Positions 1-5,914 of a DNA stretch of 7,135 nt are shown in pieces. Origin of the DNA: CAYJEQ01 sp964369235 (lineage in GTDB: Bacteria; Bacillota; Clostridia; Oscillospirales; Ruminococcaceae); assembly GCA_964369235.1 (NCBI GenBank), contig CAYJEQ010000095.1, positions 1 through 7,135 of the forward strand, written 5' to 3'. Each line of letters opens with the position of its first letter. The first letter of the stretch is position 1. Below the pieces are notes generated by a model that was not told the origin of the DNA, did no database searches, and saw nothing but the letters and a program-made list of their open reading frames with translations. A program made the position numbers and the translations under genes.

Positions 1-75
1 TCCACAGGGTGATAGACCTTATAACAACAACAGACCACAGGGCGACCGTCCACAGAGTGATAGACCTTACAACAG
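1..75 (+). repeat. In-frame 48-bp repeat in the IF-2 N-terminal region
   Basis: Bases 1-27 and 49-75 are near-identical (TCCACAG, then GTGATAGACCTTA), offset by 48 bp or 16 codons. Between them lies a further shorter copy of the PQGDR coding unit (about 35-49). The encoded peptide is a run of PQ(G/S)DRP(Y) units. The array reaches the left edge of the window, so its full copy number cannot be seen. Confidence 0.75.
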
Positions 76-2245
76 AGATGGTGGCAACAGAGGCTATAAT
101 AATAACAACAATAACAATAATCAGCAGCAGAAATCCACAGCACAGCAGGAAACCTACAAGGTTGCTGGTGGCTTTAATGAGCAGCGTGCTATTGGTGGTA
201 AAACTAAATCAGCTGATAACAAGCCACAGGATACAAAGAGAACAACAACTCAGTCTGCTAGTGAAGGGGCTCGTGTAGTAGATATGCGTGCTGCTCATGT
301 AGAGCTTGACAAATACAACGAGCGTTACGAAACAATCGCTCCAACAAACATTGCTTCCAAAGCTAACGATGCAGTTAAGAAGCAGAAGATTAATCAGAGA
401 TCTTCTCGTCGTGGTAAGCCAATGAAATCCAGATATGAGCAGGAGCAGGAAAAACTGCGCCGTCTAGAGCTGGAAAAACAGCGTAGACAGAAGCTAGAGA
501 TTACAATTCCAGAAGAAATCACAGTAGGGGAGCTTGCAGCTAGACTAAAAATTCAGTCCAGCGAAATCGTTAAGCGTCTAATGACTCTTGGAATTATGGC
601 ATCTGTATCCCATGTAATTGATTACGATACAGCGGCAATGGTTGCTATGGAAATCGGTGCAACAGTATCTCCAGAAGTCCTAGTAACTATTGAAGAGCGT
701 CTATTTGACATTGAAGAAGATACAGATGACAACCTAGAAGAAAGAAGCCCAATCGTTGTAGTAATGGGCCATGTTGACCACGGTAAAACTTCCCTANNNN
801 NNNNNNATACCATTAGAAATGCTAATGTAACAACAGGAGAAGCTGGTGGTATTACACAGCATATCGGTGCTTATCAGGTAGAGATTAACAATAAGAAGAT
901 TACCTTCCTAGACACACCTGGACACGCAGCCTTTACTTCTATGCGTGCTCGTGGTGCGCAGGTAACTGACATTGCAGTACTTGTAGTTGCTGCTGACGAT
1001 GGTATTATGCCACAGACAGTTGAAGCTATTAACCATGCTAAGGCTGCTGAAGTTGGTATTATCGTAGCTATTAATAAAATTGATAAGCCAGAAGCTAACC
1101 CTAATAAGGTTATGCAGGAGCTTACAGAGCATGGACTTGTACCAGAAGAGTGGGGCGGAGATGTTATCTGTGTTCCAGTATCTGCTAAGTCCGGCCAGAA
1201 CATCGAAACACTGCTAGAGATGATTCAGCTAATGGCTGATGTTAAGGAGCTAAAAGCTAACCCAGACCGTATGGCTAAGGGTACAGTAATCGAAGCTCAC
1301 CTAGATAAGGGTAAAGGTCCTGTTGCTACACTTCTTGTGCAGACAGGTACACTAAATGTAGGTGATGTAATCATTGCTGGTACAGCTCTAGGTAGAGTTC
1401 GTGTAATGATGGACGATAAGGGTAATCGTATTAAAACTGCTGGCCCATCTAAGCCAGTAAGTATTACAGGTCTTGCAGAGGTTCCATCTGCTGGTGATAT
1501 CTTTAATGCAGTTGAAGATGAGCGCCTAGCTAAGGAGCTTGTTGACAGACGCCGTCACGATGCTAAGGAAGAGCAGTTTAGAAGCTATCAGAAGGTAACT
1601 CTTGATAATCTATTTGCACATATTTCCGATGGTGATATTAAGGAACTTCCTGTTATCGTTAAGGCTGATGTACACGGTTCTGTTGAAGCACTAAGACAGT
1701 CCCTAGAAAAACTATCTAACGACGAAGTTCGTGTTAAGGTTATCCACGGTGCAGTAGGTGCAGTAAGTGAGTCTGATGTAATGCTTGCTAATGCTTCTAA
1801 TGCGATTATTATTGGATTTAATGTTCGTCCTGAGCAGTTAGCTAGAGAGAATGCTGAGAGAGATAATGTAGATGTTCGTCTATACAGAATTATCTACGAT
1901 GCACTGGACGAAATCGAAAGCGCAATGAAGGGTATGCTTGATCCTAAGACAAGAGAAGTAGACCTAGGTCGTGCTGAAATCCGTCAGGTATTTAAGATTA
2001 CAGGCGCTGGTACCGTTGCTGGTTGTTATGTAACAGAAGGCAAGATACTAAGAAATGCTAATATCAGAGTTGTTCGTGATGGTATTATTATCGCCGATGA
2101 TAAGCTATCCAGCCTAAAGCGCTTTAAAGATGATGTTAAGGAAGTTGCTAAGGGTTACGAGTGTGGTATGAGCCTAGAGAAATATGCTGATATTAAAGAA
2201 GGCGACTTCTTTGAAGCATATATTATCGAAGAGTACCGTGACTAA
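1..2245 (+). CDS. infB: Translation initiation factor IF-2 (5' partial, interrupted by an N gap)
   Basis: IF-2 is the GTPase that places fMet-tRNA on the 30S subunit and promotes 50S joining. The frame is open from the left edge (first full codon at 2), so the true start lies upstream and the ATG at 284 is internal; 747 codons are visible. Numbering from codon 2: residues 1-50 are a disordered stretch rich in Pro, Gln, Asp, Arg and Asn with PQGDRP-type repeats. A charged helix (about 142-166) precedes the IF2_N domain (about 167-218). The G domain follows: G1 GHVDHGKT (256-263), G2 GGITQH (282), G3 DTPGH (304-308), G4 NKID (358-361), G5 SAKSG (394-398). Domains II and III come next, then the C2 fMet-tRNA-binding domain with GYECG (718-722). 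Ten Ns at 797-806 fall just after G1; the frame is kept across them. The identification is certain; only the 5' end and the gap are uncertain. Confidence 0.98.
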   Translation, partial: PQGDRPYNNNRPQGDRPQSDRPYNRDGGNRGYNNNNNNNNQQQKSTAQQETYKVAGGFNEQRAIGGKTKSADNKPQDTKRTTTQSASEGARVVDMRAAHVELDKYNERYETIAPTNIASKANDAVKKQKINQRSSRRGKPMKSRYEQEQEKLRRLELEKQRRQKLEITIPEEITVGELAARLKIQSSEIVKRLMTLGIMASVSHVIDYDTAAMVAMEIGATVSPEVLVTIEERLFDIEEDTDDNLEERSPIVVVMGHVDHGKTSLXXXXTIRNANVTTGEAGGITQHIGAYQVEINNKKITFLDTPGHAAFTSMRARGAQVTDIAVLVVAADDGIMPQTVEAINHAKAAEVGIIVAINKIDKPEANPNKVMQELTEHGLVPEEWGGDVICVPVSAKSGQNIETLLEMIQLMADVKELKANPDRMAKGTVIEAHLDKGKGPVATLLVQTGTLNVGDVIIAGTALGRVRVMMDDKGNRIKTAGPSKPVSITGLAEVPSAGDIFNAVEDERLAKELVDRRRHDAKEEQFRSYQKVTLDNLFAHISDGDIKELPVIVKADVHGSVEALRQSLEKLSNDEVRVKVIHGAVGAVSESDVMLANASNAIIIGFNVRPEQLARENAERDNVDVRLYRIIYDALDEIESAMKGMLDPKTREVDLGRAEIRQVFKITGAGTVAGCYVTEGKILRNANIRVVRDGIIIADDKLSSLKRFKDDVKEVAKGYECGMSLEKYADIKEGDFFEAYIIEEYRD
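797..806. other. Assembly gap of 10 Ns inside infB
   Basis: There are ten consecutive undetermined bases directly after the P-loop codons for GKTSL. IF-2 proteins normally read GKTSLLDxIR here. The bases after the gap (AT ACC ATT AGA) fit D-T-I-R once a G is supplied, so four unknown bases would complete the conserved sequence. The run therefore looks like a fixed-length placeholder about six bases too long. Because the surplus is a multiple of three, the frame is not disturbed. Confidence 0.95.
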
Positions 2246-2325
2246 TTTACACAGTGTTTTTATAATAGGGTGTAAACTTATAGGGTATACTAAATTAGTA
2301 ACTACCCCCAGAATATAATTATAAA

Positions 2326-2385
2326 ATGTAGGGGGCGTACCTACATCGCCATGGTTAGCTGTAGTGATGTAGGTGTTGCCCCTTA
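2326..2385 (+). repeat. Large imperfect palindrome with two alternative hairpins
   Basis: The main fold pairs GGGGC (2332-2336) with GCCCC (2378-2382), and ACCTACATC (2339-2347) with GATGTAGGT (2366-2374). A small internal loop separates the two helices. The stem is extended inwards by G2348·T2365 and C2349-G2364. A competing hairpin pairs ATGTAGG (2326-2332) with CCTACAT (2340-2346), using the same central strand. The 3' flank TTAATTTATT is only weakly T-rich. It may be an attenuator or terminator, or a small interspersed palindromic element; the sequence alone does not decide. Confidence 0.6.
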
Positions 2386-2421
2386 ATTTATTACAGTGGT
2401 TATTAGTGAGGTTTATGGCTT

Positions 2422-2451
2422 TTGTGTAGATTTTATGTTATTATATATAGT
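2422..2451 (+). promoter_or_regulatory. Weak sigma-70-type promoter candidate upstream of rbfA
   Basis: TTGTGT (2422-2427) and TATAGT (2446-2451) are separated by 18 bp. The -10 matches consensus at five of six positions, but the -35 only at three. The A+T-rich setting makes chance matches likely. If real, it would start a transcript near 2458 with a leader of about 130 bases before rbfA. Confidence 0.3.
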
Positions 2452-2493
2452 ATAAAGGAAACTAATAGACACTGTGATCTATTTTAAAGCTTG

Positions 2494-2526
2494 TTTTTCT
2501 CCTCAGTGAGGCTGATAAGGGAAAAA
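2494..2526 (+). promoter_or_regulatory. Leader hairpin upstream of rbfA
   Basis: TTTTTCTC (2494-2501) pairs with GGGAAAAA (2519-2526) with one G·U pair. Above a small asymmetric bulge, TCAG (2503-2506) pairs with CTGA (2512-2515) around the loop TGAGG. It is a compact two-tier stem with no following T-tract, so it is not a terminator. It may be a transcript stabiliser or protein-binding leader element. The function is unknown. Confidence 0.4.
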
Positions 2527-2529
2527 TAT

Positions 2530-2570
2530 GGCACATTCATGATCGTTTTTATGGTTGTTTTGTGCCTTTT
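2530..2570 (+). promoter_or_regulatory. Weak hairpin with T-run just before the rbfA ribosome binding site
   Basis: GGCACA (2530-2535) pairs with TGTGCC (2561-2566), enclosing a 25-nt U-rich loop and followed by TTTT (2567-2570). The arrangement resembles a weak attenuator, but the loop is large and the stem short. It ends nine bases before the rbfA Shine-Dalgarno sequence. Confidence 0.3.
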
Positions 2571-2588
2571 ATAGAAAGGAATTAATAT

Positions 2589-2927
2589 ATGCCAACATTT
2601 AAACAGGCACGAGTTGCCGAAGATATAAAGAGAGTTCTTGCAGACATTATGAGAGAGCTAAAAGATCCACGAGTTAAAGGTATGCTTAGCATAGTTAAGC
2701 TAGATCTTGCTGGTGACTATTCTCTGTGCAAGGTTTACATTAGCTCAATGGAAGGTGCCGAAGCAGCTAAAGAAGCAGTGGTAGGACTTAATAATGCAGC
2801 TGGTTTTATCCGTCGTGAAATTGGTATGAGAGTAGATATGCGCAGAGCGCCTGCATTTAAATTCATTGCTGATGACTCTATAGAATACAGCGCAATGATT
2901 ACCAAAAAGCTAAGAGGCTTAGAATAA
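2589..2927 (+). CDS. rbfA: 30S ribosome-binding factor A
   Basis: RbfA is a small KH-fold protein that binds immature 30S subunits and assists 16S rRNA 5'-end maturation and cold adaptation. The 112-residue product is the normal length for the family. The N-terminal half carries the typical helix RVAEDIKRVLADIMRELKDPRVKG (residues 8-31), with the family's DPR motif. The C-terminal part (MRRAPAFKFIADDSIEYS) matches the conserved R-x-x-P-x-x-x-F-x-x-DDSIE block. The ATG has AAAGGA (2575-2580) eight bases upstream. Its position after infB and before nrnA/truB is conserved in Bacillota, although here the gap to infB is unusually long. It is probably co-transcribed with nrnA, which starts 38 bases after its stop. 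Confidence 0.97.
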   Translation: MPTFKQARVAEDIKRVLADIMRELKDPRVKGMLSIVKLDLAGDYSLCKVYISSMEGAEAAKEAVVGLNNAAGFIRREIGMRVDMRRAPAFKFIADDSIEYSAMITKKLRGLE

Positions 2928-2965
2928 TATTAGCTAGTCTATAGAGGGAAAGGAATGTTAGTAAA

Positions 2966-3925
2966 ATGAGTAATTATTTAAATCTATCCCAAAGTGCCCA
3001 GTTAATTAAAAACTGGGATAATATACTAATCCTATGCCACAAATCCCCCGATGGAGATACCCTAGGCTCTGGTTACGGCCTTAAGGCTGTGCTAAACAAA
3101 CTGGGAATTTCCTCAAGAGTAGAGTGTTTTGACAAAGCGCCTGAGAAGTATGATTATTTTACACAGGTGCTACCTAATAAGGAGTTTACCCCTGAGTATA
3201 TAATTTCGGTAGATGTGGCAGATGCTGCACTACTAGGTGATGGCATATGCGATTATCCAGTGGATTTAGCTATTGATCACCATATAAGCCATCGTGATTT
3301 TGCTAAAAATACTCTGCTAGACGCTACAGCAGCAGCTACTACCCAGATTATCTATGATTTAGCTAAGGAATTAGCTGTGGAAATTGATAGCCATATTGCA
3401 GACTGTTTATACACAGGAACAACCACCGACACAGGTTGTTTTAAATATTCCAATACCACTTCTAAAACTATGAGAATGGCAGCAGAACTAATGGAAGCTG
3501 GGGCTGACTTTGTAACTATTAACAAGGTGATGTTCGATACAAAAAATCGCAATCGCCTTGCTCTTGAAAGAGAAGTCCTAGACCGTATGGAGTATCATTT
3601 TGACAATAAAATTGCCCTTGTATGCCTATCAGTAGAGGTTATTGCCTCCACTGGGGCAGATGAGAATGATTTTGAGGGTATTTCTCCAATTCCACGACAG
3701 ATTGAAGGGGTGGAAGCTGGTATCATCGTAAGAGAAAAACCAAATGGTATTAAAATATCCTTTAGAACTAATACTGTGCTAGATGCCTCAGAAATCTGTG
3801 GCAAACTAGGTGGTGGTGGCCACAAGCGTGCCTCAGGTGCACTTATTAAGGAAAATATGGAAGTAGCACGACAGATGGTACTGGACACTATCGCCCAGTA
3901 TGAAGATGTTTTAGCGTCTATCTAA
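2966..3925 (+). CDS. nrnA: Bifunctional oligoribonuclease / pAp phosphatase NrnA (DHH family)
   Basis: NrnA hydrolyses 2-5-nt RNA fragments to mononucleotides and dephosphorylates 3'-phosphoadenosine 5'-phosphate (pAp) to AMP, in the cytoplasm with Mn2+. The 319 residues show all DHH-phosphoesterase motifs: CHKSPDGDTLGS (H25, D29, D31), SVDVAD (D83), the signature DHH (104-106) and TTTDTG (D155). The C-terminal DHHA1 domain has the GGGGHKRASG substrate loop (282-291). Length and motif spacing fit NrnA rather than the larger RecJ or the GdpP c-di-AMP enzymes, and no membrane or PAS region is present. The ATG is preceded by AAAGGA (2949-2954) at 11 bases. Placement between rbfA and truB is a standard Bacillota arrangement. 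Confidence 0.95.
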   Translation: MSNYLNLSQSAQLIKNWDNILILCHKSPDGDTLGSGYGLKAVLNKLGISSRVECFDKAPEKYDYFTQVLPNKEFTPEYIISVDVADAALLGDGICDYPVDLAIDHHISHRDFAKNTLLDATAAATTQIIYDLAKELAVEIDSHIADCLYTGTTTDTGCFKYSNTTSKTMRMAAELMEAGADFVTINKVMFDTKNRNRLALEREVLDRMEYHFDNKIALVCLSVEVIASTGADENDFEGISPIPRQIEGVEAGIIVREKPNGIKISFRTNTVLDASEICGKLGGGGHKRASGALIKENMEVARQMVLDTIAQYEDVLASI

Positions 3926-3936
3926 GATTAACCATA

Positions 3937-3976
3937 ATAAGGGGAGCTTACTTTAAATATAGTGAGTTTCCCTTAT
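3937..3976 (+). promoter_or_regulatory. 16-bp G·U-containing RNA hairpin between nrnA and truB
   Basis: ATAAGGGGAGCTTACT (3937-3952) pairs along its whole length with AGTGAGTTTCCCTTAT (3961-3976) around an eight-base loop (TTAAATAT). Three of the 16 pairs are G·U (3944/3969, 3946/3967, 3949/3964); on the other strand these would be A·C mismatches, so the structure belongs to the sense transcript. No T-tract follows, so it is not an ordinary terminator. It ends 13 bases before the truB Shine-Dalgarno GGGAGG (3990-3995). Likely roles are an RNase III-type processing site, transcript stabiliser or translational control element. Confidence 0.65.
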
Positions 3977-4004
3977 AGATAGTAAGAATGGGAGGCAATT
4001 AGAT

Positions 4005-4898
4005 TTGTCATTTGAAGGAATTATACTACTAGATAAACCGGAGGGATTTACCTCCTTTGATGTAATTGCCAAACTTCGAGGCATTACCAAAACTAAAAAA
4101 ATCGGCCACGGTGGAACACTGGATCCTATGGCTACAGGGCTACTGCCTATATTCTTTGGCAGAGCTACCAAGGCTTGCGATATATTTCCTATACAGGACA
4201 AAAGCTACCGAGCAACTGTAAAACTAGGACTTACCACCGATACACAGGATATTACAGGAACAGTGCTAACTACCAGTAATACTATAGCGACTATGGAACA
4301 GGTGCGAGAAATCCTACCTAAATACACAGGGATACAACAACAGCTACCTCCTATGTACTCTGCTGTGTCAGTAGGTGGACAAAGACTTTACGACCTAGCT
4401 CGTCAGGGAATAGAGGTAGAGAGAGCTAGTAGAGAGATTAATATATATTCCATTACCTTTATAGAAGGTAGTGGGGATACATTTATTATAGATGTAGACA
4501 GCTCAAAAGGTACATATATAAGAACCCTTTGTCATGATATAGGACAGGCACTGGGCTGCGGTGCTACTTTAAGTGGTTTGCGCAGAACGAAGGCTTGTGG
4601 TTTTGATTTATCAGAGGCAATAACCTTAGAAGAGGCACAAAGTCTTATGGATAATGGAGAGCTACAGGAAAAACTAACCCCTATTGCTGAAATATTTCAC
4701 AGCCTACCTAAGCTACAACTAAATGAAAAAGATACTGCCCACTACCTAAATGGAGTGAAATTCACTGCTAAGCGATTTGGAGTAAATAGTGAAACAGGTG
4801 ATGTTTCTGTTTATGGCAGTGACGGGGATTTTCTAGGTATATCCTATGTGGATAGTGAAGGAATGCTCCAGTGTAAAAAGCAGTTTAAGATACTTTAA
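4005..4898 (+). CDS. truB: tRNA pseudouridine(55) synthase TruB (TTG start)
   Basis: TruB converts U55 in the T-loop of tRNAs to pseudouridine and also acts as a tRNA folding chaperone. The 297-residue protein has the family's N-terminal GIILLDKPEGFTS, then motif II GHGGTLDPMATGLLP with catalytic Asp40. Further conserved blocks are SYRATVKLG (Tyr68 region), QQLPPMYSAV, SKGTYIRTLCHDIG (168-180) and LSGLRRTKACGF. A TruB C-terminal/PUA-like segment covers about 235-297. The start is TTG: GGGAGG (3990-3995) lies nine bases upstream, and the next residues SFEGIILLDKP match the usual TruB N-terminus, while no suitable ATG is nearby. The strong hairpin at 3937-3976 lies in its leader. It belongs to the rbfA–ribF transcription unit. 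Confidence 0.97.
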   Translation: MSFEGIILLDKPEGFTSFDVIAKLRGITKTKKIGHGGTLDPMATGLLPIFFGRATKACDIFPIQDKSYRATVKLGLTTDTQDITGTVLTTSNTIATMEQVREILPKYTGIQQQLPPMYSAVSVGGQRLYDLARQGIEVERASREINIYSITFIEGSGDTFIIDVDSSKGTYIRTLCHDIGQALGCGATLSGLRRTKACGFDLSEAITLEEAQSLMDNGELQEKLTPIAEIFHSLPKLQLNEKDTAHYLNGVKFTAKRFGVNSETGDVSVYGSDGDFLGISYVDSEGMLQCKKQFKIL

Positions 4899-4933
4899 TA
4901 GAAGAAACCTACCAGAAAGGTATGATCACATCA

Positions 4934-5851
4934 ATGACAGTATATAAAACACTGCCTACTTTGCCACCAAAAAAACCTACTGCTTTTGCTTTGGGGTATT
5001 TTGATGGGGTGCATTTAGGACATAAATCTGTACTAGACAAGGTGCTAGAATATAAGGAAAAGGGATATACAGCTGGTGCATTTACCTTTTCCCTAGATTA
5101 CAATACCAAGAGAAAGTCCTCCAGTGAGATGATACAAAGCGTAGAAGATCGACTTTACTTTATGAAAAAACTAGGCATAGAAAAGGCTTTTTGCCCAGAC
5201 TTTAGCCAGTTTATGGAACTTTCCCCAGAGGAGTTTATACTGGGCTACATTGTAAAAGCCTTTAATGTTAAGGCTCTTTGTTGTGGTGAGGATTTTCACT
5301 TTGGAAAAAATGCCACTGGTGGTGTAGCTTTATTAAGTAAACTTTGTAAAGAGGCAAATATAGAGCTTACCATTATACCTCAGCTTAAACTACAGGGGGA
5401 GGCTATTAGCTCCACCAGAATAAAATCAGCCATTGCCACAGGGCAGATGGATATTATTAGTAGTCTGCTAGGTAGACCTTTCTCAATTTTCGCCCCAATA
5501 GTACATGGTAAAAAATTAGGCAGGGAATTAGGCTTTCCAACAGCTAATCAAGTCTACCCAGTAAATATTACACAGCCAAAATTCGGGGTATACGCCACTG
5601 TAGTAACACTAGAGGACGGCAGAAGATTTGCTGGTGCTACTAATGTAGGGGTAAAACCTACAGTTGAGGGTGATGAAGTCCTAGCTGAAACCTATATAGT
5701 GGATTTCACTGGAAATCTATATGATAACTATGTAAAGATAGAGTTTGTGAAGTTCCTAAGGCCAGAGGAGAAGTTTTCTAGCTTAGAGGAGCTTACATCT
5801 GCTATAAAGGAAAATGCAGAACAGGCTTATAGGATTTTTAAAGAATTATAA
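4934..5851 (+). CDS. ribF: Bifunctional riboflavin kinase / FAD synthetase RibF
   Basis: RibF phosphorylates riboflavin to FMN and adenylylates FMN to FAD. Numbered from the ATG at 4934 (305 residues), the N-terminal FAD-synthetase domain carries GYFDGVHLGH (21-30), the nucleotidyltransferase HIGH-like motif, then CGEDFHFGKNATG (117-129) and SSTRIKSAI (159-167). The C-terminal flavokinase domain has GRELGFPTAN (196-205) and NVGVKPTV (237-244), and ends with the FLRPEEKFSSLEEL helix. Length and order are normal. An alternative ATG at 4922 would give 309 residues, but the only Shine-Dalgarno, AGAAAGG (4914-4920), ends one base before it. The 4934 start, 13 bases away, is preferred, though that spacing is long. 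It is the last gene of the operon, followed by the terminator at 5857. Confidence 0.95.
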   Translation: MTVYKTLPTLPPKKPTAFALGYFDGVHLGHKSVLDKVLEYKEKGYTAGAFTFSLDYNTKRKSSSEMIQSVEDRLYFMKKLGIEKAFCPDFSQFMELSPEEFILGYIVKAFNVKALCCGEDFHFGKNATGGVALLSKLCKEANIELTIIPQLKLQGEAISSTRIKSAIATGQMDIISSLLGRPFSIFAPIVHGKKLGRELGFPTANQVYPVNITQPKFGVYATVVTLEDGRRFAGATNVGVKPTVEGDEVLAETYIVDFTGNLYDNYVKIEFVKFLRPEEKFSSLEELTSAIKENAEQAYRIFKEL

Positions 5852-5856
5852 AATAA

Positions 5857-5899
5857 AAAATGCTGTTCCAAATGTGAAAATCATCTGGAACAGCATTTT
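5857..5899. terminator. Bidirectional rho-independent terminator
   Basis: A perfect 14-bp stem (AAAATGCTGTTCCA 5857-5870 with TGGAACAGCATTTT 5886-5899) encloses a 15-nt loop. Read rightwards it ends the ribF operon six bases after the stop codon, with a short TTTT. Read leftwards the stem is followed by a longer run (TTTTTTATTTTATAA), ending the convergent gene at 5915. It is therefore stronger on the minus strand. Confidence 0.9.
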
Positions 5900-5914
5900 A
5901 CTATATAGTGGGTG

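Larger units (their letters stand above)
2246..2588. other. Long non-coding gap between infB and rbfA
   Basis: These 343 bases have no credible ORF on either strand. This is much longer than the other gaps in the cluster (35 to 79 bases). In order the region holds a weak hairpin just after the infB stop (TTTACAC 2246-2252 with GTGTAAA 2270-2276, no T-tract), a 13-bp palindrome TACTAAATTAGTA (2288-2300), a large imperfect palindrome (2326-2385), a weak promoter candidate (2422-2451) and two leader hairpins (2494-2526 and 2530-2566). It probably separates an upstream nusA–infB transcript from a downstream rbfA unit, or it hosts an inserted palindromic element. Confidence 0.7.

Noticed and set aside
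9..278. Open frame of 89 codons near the left edge
   Set aside because: It overlaps the in-frame 5' part of infB, which continues to the window edge; its Thr/Ile-rich product is a frame shadow of the Asn/Gln repeats.
284..286. ATG at 284 as the infB start
   Set aside because: The frame is open for 94 codons upstream to the window edge with IF-2-like low-complexity composition, and no ribosome binding site precedes 284.
2246..2276. Hairpin after infB as a terminator
   Set aside because: The seven-pair stem has a 17-base loop and no T-tract after it.
5900..5909. Palindrome ACTATATAGT between terminator and minus-strand stop codon
   Set aside because: It is short, A+T-rich and away from any promoter; likely chance.
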